Positions 11,353 to 26,587 of a DNA stretch of 64,000 nucleotides are shown piece by piece (within the stretch, counting starts at the first letter, position 1; every line of letters begins with the position of its first letter). This DNA is from Ignelater luminosus (lineage: Eukaryota > Arthropoda > Insecta > Coleoptera > Elateridae). The stretch covers positions 30,509 through 94,508 of the forward strand of contig VTPC01090611.1 of NCBI GenBank assembly GCA_011009095.1, written 5' to 3'. Made by a program: the position numbers and the translations under genes. Below the pieces are notes generated by a model that saw nothing but the letters and a program-made list of their open reading frames with translations, ran no database searches and was not told where the DNA came from.

Positions 11353-14300
11353 TAATATGTATTTAACATTGTTTCAGATTATTTGTATGTAAACTCGAAA
11401 CTTGAAACGATCTAAATTCTAATTCCAGAAGATGGTCAGACTGAAAGTAATCGATTATAACGTATTATTAATGCTAGAGAACAGACCACTCCATTTTCGC
11501 TTCACAGTTTCTAAGTTTGTGTTTTATTAATTTATATCCCAGTTTAATCTCGCCGTAAATGAGACTGGGAATTTAAAAAATGAATTTCCTGTCTTTATAT
11601 CTGTGTAAAGATACAGTTATGATGATGATATGATAGTCGCGACTGCCATTCATTTATATATGGTTGAGAATTAGACTTTTGCTTTGTATAATTAATGTCG
11701 TTCTATTGATTATAAAATCTTTTCAACTGCTTATCTCTGCCAGGGTAAAACGAGGATCTTTTGACTTTATGTTTATTAAGATTTTTGATATTATTTTTGA
11801 CCAAGGAATTTATTCCTAAAGTGTTGCCTACAATGCCTTGTTTAGGTTAAATCATTCCGTTGTAGCTTCTTAATAAAAATCCATAACTGTCTGTGGTTTG
11901 TAAAAATTTGTTTTTATTTGGACGGACTATTATAATAAATGGAAAAGCGACTTCGCGGTACATTAATTTTTTGACCAATACAATAGTTTATTTACTTTAG
12001 TTAAACATGAACATTACTTTATTATAGTTTTAACTTTCTGGCAACGTAAATTATCATTCTATCTTTTCTATTCATGATCTAGCAAACCTGAACCTTGAAT
12101 ATCCCAAAACACCTTTCTGGTTGATGGTTAAAGAATGGTAGAATGCAGAAATCTAATGCCATAAATGTTATCATTTATAGAACGAACTAAAATTTTTAAT
12201 ACCGTTTTCCATCACATACAAACTATGGTTACTCTTTTATTTGAAGGCAGAAAAATGTAATGTTTATCTATCAAAGCCAATTGGCATTGGCTAAGCATAA
12301 TTACCATGTAATACAAATACCATTTGTTGCCTTGAAAGTTTTGTCAAACAGACATTTGCCTAAAACTCACTATGAATACGGCTCAATACAGAGCAAAGCA
12401 ATCTAAATGTCAAAAATCAACATATTTGATAGCAGTAATTGACGAGTGGCAACGGCACCATAAAATATATCAAAGATATATAGAAGCCCAAAGCTGCTTT
12501 ATACTTAATAATACTTAAAGATGTCAAAAAGAGAAACGGTAACAGTATCAAGTACTCAATAACAACAAAAAGTAGAGACAAACATAATGACAAAAATAAT
12601 GGAAAGAAAAGAAAGAGAAATGTAAAACGCGTAGTTTTGTTGTTGGTAACTGTAAAACAATAAATTTATGTTAACATAATCTTTGGTGGCTTTCTAGAGA
12701 GTAAAACTGGAGCACATGCAAAATCATCAACCAATACACACAGTCTGTTCTTTTTCTATTCCAAAATCCACGAGTGACTGTTCTTGGTTTCTTTATGATC
12801 TTACTACAACAACAATTTTCATACATACCGTTCTAGGCTAAAAAGGAATTCAACTCCCAAGACGACCATTGATTACATTTGGGAACATTGAGAGTCGAAT
12901 CGAGTGGTGGAGATAGAGGTTAGAAGGTTTTGCATGTGGTATGGTAGAACTGCTAATTGCAAGGCTATTGATTGATTCTTAGCTAGTCTAATCTTATTTT
13001 CGGATGGGTTGAAGTATGGAAATTGTATCAAAAAGTTCCGTGATTGTTGTACTGTACTCAGCCAATTTATTTTCATACTGCAACAGTTTTGAAGAGAATT
13101 AGTAAGATTTTCTAAATGCCATTTGTTAGTGGTAGTGGCTTTAGCTTGGATGAGTGTGGACACTTCGCTCATCATCACCATGTTAATCGTTTATTGTCTT
13201 TCCGAACGGCCGTTTCGTTTGTCACTTAGAAGTTCCTTTCATTTCTGAATAGACTTACTTATTGTAGTGAAATTGCATCATTCATTTTCTATTTACAACA
13301 TGGTGTAGTCCAGGAAAGAAAACAAAAAGACACATTCTTGTTTATACCCATGCCGAAAGTATTTTTCGTGTGACCAATACCTAATTATCCATAGTTGAAC
13401 AAATCAAGTTTTGATAAGCATAAGCAAACGACGTATCGATTATGAAAATGTTTCCAGTATGGAGTATAAGTAGGCAGAAATGAACAATACTCTACAGAAA
13501 TTGTCGGGTGGAAAGTGAAGAGATGGAAAAATTAATTAATGAACTTCTAAGAGTGATATTCACGTTAAAGCGTGTTGTTAGCTTTTGTCTAAATATTAAG
13601 TAGAGCATATCTACCCTGATATAATACTTTAAAGAGTTTTCTATGTTTAAATACCTAGTTATAAAAATCCGTTGCAAGAGTAAAATTTCACGTTGCAGCA
13701 AGGATACACCTAACCTTTCAACTTATTAATTCTAAGCAGTTGCTAATTATTAACTTCGATCTTTGCCCATATAATATATATAAGAGATTTTAATGGAAAA
13801 TTTATAATAAAACCATAAAGTTTGAAGTCTAATTACACATAAATGAGGCTGGCAACTATGTCGAGTTCTGACAGTTTCCAACCACTATTTAGGACGTTCA
13901 AAGATTAAAGTATTGCAAAAGCGAGTCGGTTCAGTAACTAATTTTGTTTTTAGCGTCCTGTTTGAACTTGTCTTCATTGGATTTTCATTTGAAATGATTT
14001 AACAAAGCAAATGTTTTTGTAAAAAAACTTAAATATATTTCTATATAATTGATGTAGGGGCATGTAAAAAGGTAAAATTCAGAGAAAAATGCGCTTGGAA
14101 AAGCGTACGTCGAACCAGAATCCGGCAATGATTGCAATGTGACGAACACTCGACTTTCTCGTTGCTACTTGAGTGTCTCATTATACAAGCAAATATAACG
14201 ACGGACAATAAAAATCGAGGACTATGCAGTGTGTTGTCATCAATGGTTTGAGTTTTAAGATTTCAACAGCATTCATTCGTTGAAGTTTTTCAAAAGGCAA

Positions 14301-17300
14301 GGGGAAATGTGACACGATTACCTCAGGGCGAATAAATTTATAACAAGCAGATCCTTCTTGAATTTCTAGCCCTTATTATTAGCAAATTGCATTAAAAGAG
14401 AGAAAATTATATTCAGGATGGAGATACTTTAGGGTTTAACGCAGACTTTAAAGAATTATTCAGATTTCAAGGAGGTGTGCATGTTAACAGACTTTTGAAA
14501 ACTTTTTATTGGATTTTAAATAAATAGATTGGTTTACTCATCAGCCATCAAACATTCAACTTTTTCTTTTAGCCTTTACGACACCTAACTTAATACAGTT
14601 AGTATCTTTTATTGAACAAATCATGAATTTTTGACAAGTATTCAAAAGTTTGCTTTTCTGATATCTAGCTTTTACTCGTATAAACACCGTCGCTTTCCCA
14701 ACGACGGACGCGGCGGCGGTTTTAATTATATACAGTACGTCCCGTTTTCAGTCTATTTTTATTACAGATAAAACAATGAGATTTGCACCGTACTCTCAAA
14801 ACAAATTTATTGATGATTTCCCATCATGTTAGAAACAAAAATTTTATTTTTTTAACGCAAGTCTTTGTGTTGTTTTTGTTAAGGGTACTATTAATTTATT
14901 GCAAGCAATTTTGGTTATTATTATAGCCTTGATTTGCTTACACTTTATTATGATAAAGCATTTGAATAATATCAGAATCAAGTAGGTGTTTTGATTACAA
15001 AAGTGTTACATCTACAGGCTTTTTTACAATGAGACAAAAAATATTTTTTTCTTTGTTTTATAAAGTTGTTAAACTTTTTTAGGTTAATTTGTTTATTTTT
15101 GTCAAGTTTTTTCTTACAGAATGTGTTTTGTGTGCTATCAGATTGGAAATAGACGTAGGTAGGTAACTGATGTTTAATTCGTTTTAGGTTATCTTCTCTG
15201 TTGGTGAGCGTATTTTATTTTCAATTTCAGTGGATTGTCTTAATTTCTTGTTAAACTTCATAACATAGATTTTCTTCTATTGTTTTTTAATAAATAAGAA
15301 AAGTGTATGTCTAGGTATAATATTGTTATTTTTACATCTGAATAAATCTTTCTATTTTTGAAGAAGTTCTATTTATTTGATATTTCTGCTCGGAAATCGT
15401 GCCCACAGGGTAGTACTCACACAAATCTTACTTGGGTTTGGTTTTTTAAATAAGCTTCGTTTTATTACGATTTTATAAACCAAAATACTCGAGAATCAAT
15501 ATATTTTATAATAAAACGGCTACTATACAAGGTATTACGTAATACGTACGAAATGCTTTAGAAATTAATTCTTTGGCCAAAAATAAAATCAAAACACTAA
15601 TAATCAGAAACGTACTACTGTTGAAATTCAGAAGTGCTCTCCTCAGAGATAGACAGTTCTGTAATCATTGGAAATATTTTAATTTCATTCAGTCTTCTAA
15701 TCTTATTTTCAGTCAAAGAATTCAAACATACAAATCACAAGTAAACATGATGTAAAAGAAAATCAAGCTATTGTATCTCTTCCATATATTGAATTTTGTT
15801 TTCTATACCAAATATGTATGTAGACACTGTCTCTGATCAATTTGGATGTTACCAAACTATCAACATTAATAACTACCTTGATGATATTTTTACACAGCTC
15901 AGTTTCCAATTCAGGAGTACAATAGACTTTTAACCCATTATGAAACTGGTAATGCCTTTTAGGAAGATGATTTCTCGATGTTCTAAGTGTCAGCAAAGTT
16001 TCTAATATTCAATTTTCAAATTGTTTATTATTTGAAATTTGAAAGTTTCATGTTTTGAATTCTAAAATAGATTTTGTAGGTCTTGGAGCAATTCAGATTT
16101 TTGCACTCATTAATGCTACACCAAGTGATGTTAAAAAGACCTAACAAATGTCAAAATGGTTTCTTAGATAAGACGACGCAATTTTATTTAGTTTCACGTT
16201 AAGATGGAAACTGTAAATAACATCCAAAATAGTTTTATAGAAGATCAAGTGTCCTTAGTGATAATATCAATGGTATCAAAGCTTAACCAACAAGAGGTTG
16301 ATTACGCAGCATTATATTAACTCTTACTTTCCAAGTTGGCTTAATTGTTTTTTGCGAGAGTCAAGTGCGTAACACAAACAGCATTTTTCCTTGATAGGAA
16401 CTTGTTTTCATAGAAAATGTGTTTTGGCAGGAACTTACTTTGTTAGTCTAAATATTTTTGTTTTGAAAGAACTCTTAGTTTAATCTGCATGGTTGAGGTA
16501 GCTCGCAGTTTCTTAAATTAATAAGATTGGGCCGATTCAAATAATAAAAGCTATACTAACAAGATAATTGATCTTTATAGCATAAAGAAGTCATAACCAG
16601 ATTGAGTCTTCTTTTGAATTAGTAAATCAATTTCTTAAACTATTCTCTGGAGAAGAAAAGTTATTCTGTTAATCTTACTATTAAAAGTTCAAACAAAAAC
16701 TAAGAATCATTGAAAAGTTATTTTTTAGAAAAAAAAGAAAAATCAAGAAATCATTAAGAAGTAAAAGCCATTGAACGGTATTTACCGTCGTCGATTTTCG
16801 GAAATCTTGCCTATAGATCCTCAGAAAGGAAAACCACGGGTATATCAATATTAAATGAAATATTTTTTGTTCATTACTTTTTAACCCGAAAGACTGAAGA
16901 AAAACCAGATTGAGAATGAATTTTTTTCAGACGACTTGCTTGTTAGTATTCACTAACCAGGAATAGGCCTGTACCTGTCCCGCTCAGAATTTAATGTTTT
17001 ATATGCCATTCGTTAGCGCTGCTGGAGAGTAGTTATTTTAGGGTAACCGAGATACGCCACCCAAAGTTGGATTTTTGGGAAAAAATTCGTAAAATTCAAA
17101 TCTCAGACTTCAGACCTGTCTGGGAAATAAAAGACATAAGTTGAAACCCACCATACCAGAGGATTACAATAAACTACACAAAACCATACGTAACCAAGCT
17201 GTTCTTGTGTACTTAATTTTGAAAATTTTGGAGGGATAGAGTAAATGAAAATTCATAACTAGTGCAAGAATGGAAAAATCAACTTGGAATAAATACCGTA

Positions 17301-18713
17301 GATGTGGGTCAAGCCTGCAACTACACATGCCAAGTTTCAACCAATTTAGTCCAACCACGTCCAAGAATTTAATTTTTATATTCCTTGACCCACCCGATTT
17401 GGCTAAAAATTCATAACTCCAACTGGCGTATCTCGGCCACAGAACAAGTTTTGTTTTATTTTCACAGTTTGTGGCAAAGTTTTGCGGGATATTTCAGCTT
17501 GCAAATACTTATCTCCACGGTTTTTTCAAACTTTCCTTTTTAAGTTAGACGCTGAGTATTTGCCCACAAGAAATCTACTTTTCGAGGCCAAAATGAGTTT
17601 GTTGCTCTCTCAATACCTAATTGTAGGCCTACCCTCTAATAGTTTTGAATGTTTCATAGTTGCGGGGAGTGAAGGAATTAACACCACAAGTTTGGTTACA
17701 TACCTCGAGAGCAATCTGTCTTCTAAAATCTTCGAGAATTTGAACAATATCGCTTTTTTGACCGCATCTTAGTTTATAATTCATTACAAAAGATGGAGGA
17801 CCTGATTTTCGTGCTGAAAGAAAGTTTTCAAATTTAGATGCTGGTTTTCACTTTTTTTCGGATCAACAAAAATCCGGGTGCTGTTTTGATTTATCTACAA
17901 GTCGTTTTTTAATGAATCACTGGTAAAGTTTTAAGCCTCGATTCATATGCATTCAGAGCTTATAGCAATACTAATCATGCAGTTAAAAATACTCAGAACA
18001 TTATTCTAAATGAAGGAAAGCTACAGTCGCTATTTGATTTAATGTCATCTATTTCTCCCAAAGTTTGATCACCATAGAGTATTTACTTTATATCGACTGT
18101 GTTTGGCAAAAAAACTTGATTAATGCAATTTTATATTCACTCCACTGAAATTGTGCATGCCTAAAGAAGTTAGATTATTTGGAAACTTTTTCGTTCTCAA
18201 AGTAGTTAACTATATAATTAACTTTTCTCATGTTTAATGAGAAGGAGATATAGGTTGATCATTTTTATGCAAATAAAACAATAGTTAGTGCGGTTTTTGT
18301 ATACTTGCATTAAATAAGATTGTCTGAACAAAATGGTGTTACATTCCATAATAAAGAAAAATGCATCATAACCCTTATTTTCATATCTCTTATAATTATT
18401 TTCATCAAATCTCTTTTTACTAACGTTACCGGTACAATAAATGACGAGCAAATTTTAATGTGAACCAACCTCTAACAAACAAACCACTGGCTTCATTCGC
18501 GATTCGTTATTGTGAGCTATATGTATGTGCGAGAAGAAGTTGTGTGGTATTGCTGTCACGAGAATTTTTACATTATTAAATCTCTGAATCAACCAGGTTA
18601 GTGTAAATTGTAATTCCATATTATTGCGTGTGCTTAAAACGGCTAGTAAGCAATTTGAGACCATTTTGTCGTTTTGAAACTCCAACTCGTCATGTGTATT
18701 CAGATTTTTCTCA
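11353..18713. other. Long AT-rich non-coding stretch
   Basis: There is no supported gene. Open frames of 60-100 codons (for example 12873-13181 minus, 15763-15996 minus, 17482-17772 plus and 18455-18733 minus) lack a start context, splice framework or clear family. The frame at 15763-15996 faintly resembles the N-terminal DNA-binding part of pogo-type transposases (ELETELCKNI), too weak to call. A GC-richer patch with inverted segments lies at 17043-17440. Confidence 0.4.
17043..17440. repeat. Inverted segment pair in a GC-richer patch
   Basis: GTAACCGAGATACGCCA at 17043-17059 is matched in inverted orientation by TGGCGTATCTCGGCCAC at 17424-17440, and both arms continue with similar TTGGA-containing sequence. 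The enclosed sequence has partial internal repeats (AGTTATGAATTTT appears twice on the minus strand). It may be an eroded foldback or satellite-like repeat; no terminal duplication was found. Confidence 0.4.
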
Positions 18714-18854
18714 TGTTCAGGAGCAGTTAGCACGATGAGTTGATCCCAATGAAGAAGCTTCTGATTGGTTGACGTGTGACAAGTTTATTCACATGTCAAC
18801 CAATCAAGAGTTTTTTCATTGGCATTATGTCATCGTGCTAACTACTTCTGAACA
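18714..18854. repeat. Short foldback element (MITE), about 141 bp
   Basis: TGTTCAGGAGCAGTTAGCAC at 18714-18733 and the inverted right end TGTTCAGAAGTAGTTAGCAC (ending at 18854) are near-identical, and similarity continues inward (CACGATGA, CCAATGAA, GATTGGTTGAC), so almost the whole element can fold back. No coding capacity and no clear target duplication are seen. Confidence 0.7.
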
Positions 18855-21800
18855 CAAGCATTAATTAATATTTTTATATGCAATGGTGTGTTGGAGGGGG
18901 AACGCAGGGGAACGGCGTTCCTCTAGTTCCCAATAAATACTAAATATTCTTTTAAAAATTTGATTATTTTTATATAATAAATGTGTAATATGACAATCAG
19001 CGTTTCCCCACTATTTTTTTTTAGCTGTACATCACTGTTTATATGTAATAATAAGATAATTTATATACTAACTGAAGAACAATAAATATGAAGCTTTAGA
19101 ATTATGTCGTTAAGTTGTCATTTGTATTACATATGTGGTACACCCTATAGCATAAATTCCTTGCACAAGACGTTAGGTAATCAAACTATAGTAGAGATGG
19201 TTTCTGTAATTAATTCATAAAAATGCATGATAAGAACAACCAAACACTGTAAGAACGCAATTTAATCTTAAAACAGTTCACTTCACAGAGCTAGTTTACC
19301 TCATTGAACTAATTCAAACGAATTACTTGATTTACTTTTTTGTATTCTAGTTTTATATGTTTTACTGATGATCGCAAAAATTTTCTAGTCTTCAATCATT
19401 CAGGTTTTAGTAAAAATTGTAATTTGGTTAATACTTGTTGTGTGTATTTAAACAAATAGCAAGGCAATGTGAAAACATTTTTTCATTTTCCTAACCGACC
19501 ATTTTGTATCGATCAATTTTTTCTCATTTCTCAATAGATCAATTATGTATTACAATAAACTATTGAATTCGTATATAATTGATATAATTACAACGAAGTT
19601 TTTCAAAGTTAGATTGAACATTTTTATGTCTATCCCATCTTTAGAGCAAATTTTATAAATCGGGATTTTTTTCATACTTTTGTATAATACTTGCTTTCAT
19701 TAAAACAAAAGCTGTGTATTTGTTTCTACGTGTAGGTGAACTAACACCAGCTGATGACAAACTGCCATTTGCAATTGTATATTTAGGCGAACGGAGTACA
19801 TTACTGTTTTAAAGAAGATTTTGGTGGCAATAGCCAGGTTAGTACAACTTTTAATTTTACATATCTGTTTACATTTTAATGTAAGATAAGCATTGATTGG
19901 TTATTCTTATTATAATGAAATAGTTAGTTAATACATTAGTCGAAGAATCGGTACGTCTTACAATAGGGATGAAGCTTTATGGTTACATTTTTTAAATTAA
20001 CTATCGGCCATGTTTTTGATGCTCAATCCAATACAAATAGTACCTATTAGAGCTTGCAATTGGTAATTATTTGCTAGAAAGAAAAAATTTTGAAAAACGT
20101 ATTAACCAACCTATAACGAAAAATTAGTTTTGTACAAATCTACTGAGAAATTATTTTACGCGTGGTAGCACAGATTATAGAGGGAACCAGACGTGATGTC
20201 GGCGCCTTTGATGTCAATTTTCGTCACTGCGCACATCCCCGCGCACTTTCCCGCCAAAAAGCGTTTGCATCCTGTGACTATACACAGAAGATACTTACCC
20301 GTGTTGGGTGTATAAAAGAGTAAAAACGCTATCTAAGAAAAATGTATACTTACGGTTTTTATCGTTGATAACAAAAAAATTAATTTTGAAATGAAATTTA
20401 CTGCTAGATTGTAATTTATACACTGAATTCTTAAACGCTGTTCAAATGTGAATATACAATGCTACTCATAAGTAAAATTGACATAAAATTTCTCTTAATT
20501 TTTCAACAAAGTGAAACATCAGCTTCTATAATCTGTAATAGTAGAAACAAAATAGGGGATGTTTCGTTTTGCAGCTTGGGAAGTTGCTTACGATTTGAAG
20601 GTTTTGATTGTACATTTTAATATTTATAAGCATGTAGAAGTGTTCTAACTTGACAAGGGTTTCTGTAATATTAATTCCACAGATTTTTATAGAAAAACAC
20701 ATATAACTGCTGCTCACACGTTGTTGGTATTTCATCAGTTCTCGTCTTCTTTCTACACTTCTTGTTCATCTTGATTTTTTAACTGCACTTCTTGACTTTA
20801 TAAAATACCGTTGCCATATATAGCGAGTTGTACACTCTTAGTTTTCAAGATTTTGCAAAATCTCAATGTATAGTGTTATATGGCCGTTTTATATCAAAGA
20901 AGATAGTAATATATCTTTGTTTATTTGTAAATGCCTTGTTCTTTTGTATTTCCTATTCTGAATCTATTAAGTTGTTCAAAGTTTTCTGAAGTCATTTTGC
21001 TCTAGTTTTAACAACTAATTGGTTTCGTAATACTATCGCATCAGTTGGGTTCGTTTTGGGTCATTTCTTCTTTTTCTTCTCACTAAGTCAGCTATAAGTC
21101 TGTTTAGAAACCAACTTGAATATTTATTACATAATTGATGTGGATATTAGGATTTTCCTGTTTCTAAAAGATAATTATAAAAGTCTTTTGTCATACAGCA
21201 GAAATACTTTCTTACTTTTTTAACATAGAAGTTTCCATGTCAGTTAACACTGGGCTATAGAAGTAGAAAGTAATTTGATGATTCAATTTAAATTTTAAAC
21301 TTTATTTTAAAAACATATTTTGCCCATAAATCATAGTAGGTATGCTGTGAAAAGTAGCTCATCCTATACATTTTCAACTAATATGGGCACGAACATGAAG
21401 GAAGACCAAGAAAAATTAAACTATTCCTGTGCCGGTAACATCAAATGCGCGTAAAGAATTCTACATTTTTATTATCTTACTATTGAAAAAACTGAACATA
21501 AAATAATGAGAAAAAACAGTAACTTTTGCAGCATACTTACTATTTATTTTCTAATCTTAATCTTGAATTCTGATATGCTTTTGGAGCCCAAATCGTCAGT
21601 TAAACAAAAGTTAAAAGAAAGAGACTTGCTTATATTATTGGCGCTGATGTAGTCTAATTTTCTTCAGTCTTCTATCATGTATGTGCTCACAATCGTTTGG
21701 AAACATCTGTATTTCACAGGCTAAACATGATTTACAAAGCTTGACCATATTGAGCTAACTATTGTCATCTATCGTGAAGTAGACATATTTAACTTCTGCT

Positions 21801-22228
21801 TGCCCTACTTGCTTCTACTATTATACTTACATTTTTAGTAAAGAAATAGAAAGTAATAAATGTATTTCGAGAATGGAATTGTAGACGGCAGCACTAGTAC
21901 TTTTGTTTACTTGTTTTGCTTTTGTTCTGATATTACAGGTACAACTGTGGGATACGATGGGTACAATGCGGGTACTCCACGCACTTATTGTAAATGTACA
22001 CATTATTCCTATAAAGTTGTGTGTGTAATATTTTTGTAATCTGCTACCACTAGAGAAAAGCAAAGACTTAAAGCATTTAATATAAAATAGCTTTTATTTA
22101 TTATCAGTACATTATACACATACATATTCTTTTAAATATTTACATATTACTGAAAAACTGAAATCTGTTAAAATGGCTTTTGCAGGAAATTTAGGAAGGA
22201 ATTTTAAATATAACAAAAGACTAACACT
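18855..22228. other. Non-coding region upstream of the zinc-finger gene
   Basis: I see no gene. A CpG- and GC-rich island at about 20180-20290 stands out in the AT-rich background and sits at the left edge of a weak foldback pair: ACAGATTATAG at 20170-20180 against its inverse at 20526-20536. A T at 22185 preceded by a pyrimidine-rich run ending in TTTTGCAG could be the acceptor of a 5' UTR intron of the downstream gene. Confidence 0.35.
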
Positions 22229-25801
<3,573 letters not shown>

Positions 25802-26048
25802 TTTATGTTATTTTCTTTGTTTTCCAATATTTGTTTTTATTTTCTTGTTCCATAATTTAATAGTAACATTTCATGTAAATATTAATTTATCTTCATTTTA
25901 AATTGTTTTGAAATAGAAGAACAGTAGTTACTAAGAAGTTCAAAACTGATATTTTAGATTTATTCCAAACCAAGTAATAGCAGCAGGATGTCTGCTTAAA
26001 ACATGCCATAAAGTTATACTTTTTAAATTATTTGTGATGACTTAGTAT

Positions 26049-26054
26049 AATAAA
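26049..26054 (+). terminator. Candidate poly(A) signal of the zinc-finger gene
   Basis: AATAAA lies 248 bp after the stop codon, followed by a T/G-rich stretch (GTTGTGTTTT). This is the first strong hexamer after the stop; usage is not proven by sequence alone. Confidence 0.5.
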
Positions 26055-26434
26055 GTTGTGTTTTATATTGTTTAGTTTATACCCTTTGTATAACTGTCAT
26101 GTGAAGTATTCCTGTTTCCCATAGGGACCTGTGGTAGAGCTAAAACACGAGAAATATGTTTACTTAATTAACATTTTCTATTAAAATAAATAAAATATTG
26201 GGATGATAAGTATTGTTACTTGAAAATGTATTTCTGTCCCTAACTGGGAGCAGATATGATTGATAAATACAAAGTGTCTATAAAGTAATGCATAGATTCA
26301 ATAAAAAACCAAATAAACCTGTGGATTTTAACTGTATTTAGAAAGTATTTTGTATTATACAGGGTGACCTAAAAACCTGGTCATGTATCATCTGTTATGT
26401 TTTTAAAATCACCATGTGTTTTTACATTTCTGAG

Positions 26435-26579
26435 CAGTAGCGGCTGGTGACCTAACTTCAGGTGGTGCCAAAACCACATGATCGTCGCCTGATTGGTTAA
26501 TATTGTCAGATTATACAGAAACAAACCAATCAACACGTGGTTTTGGCACCGCCTGAAGTTAGGTCACCAGCCGCCACTG
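26435..26579. mobile_element. hAT-type MITE with perfect 8-bp target duplication
   Basis: The 145-bp unit begins CAGTAGCGGCTGGTGACC and ends with the inverted copy (CAGTGGCGGCTGGTGACC on the other strand). The arms are 43 bp with two mismatches. The 8-bp sequence TTTCTGAG lies directly outside both ends (26427-26434 and 26580-26587), the size made by hAT transposases, whose ends typically start CAG. It has no coding capacity. The clean duplication marks a recent insertion. It sits about 0.4 kb past the poly(A) signal of the zinc-finger gene. Confidence 0.95.
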
Positions 26580-26587
26580 TTTCTGAG

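Noticed and set aside
12873..13181. 102-codon minus-strand frame as a host gene
   Set aside because: No recognised domain, no splice framework and unremarkable composition; most likely chance or an unreadable repeat.
15763..15996. Possible pogo-type transposase N-terminal fragment
   Set aside because: Similarity is limited to a few residues (ELETELCKNI) with no terminal repeats or catalytic region nearby.
18218..18733. Two minus-strand frames with a faint SGNH-hydrolase-like phrase (NVKILVTAIPHNF)
   Set aside because: Only a short stretch resembles the family, catalytic motifs are not visible, and the first frame begins inside a MITE.
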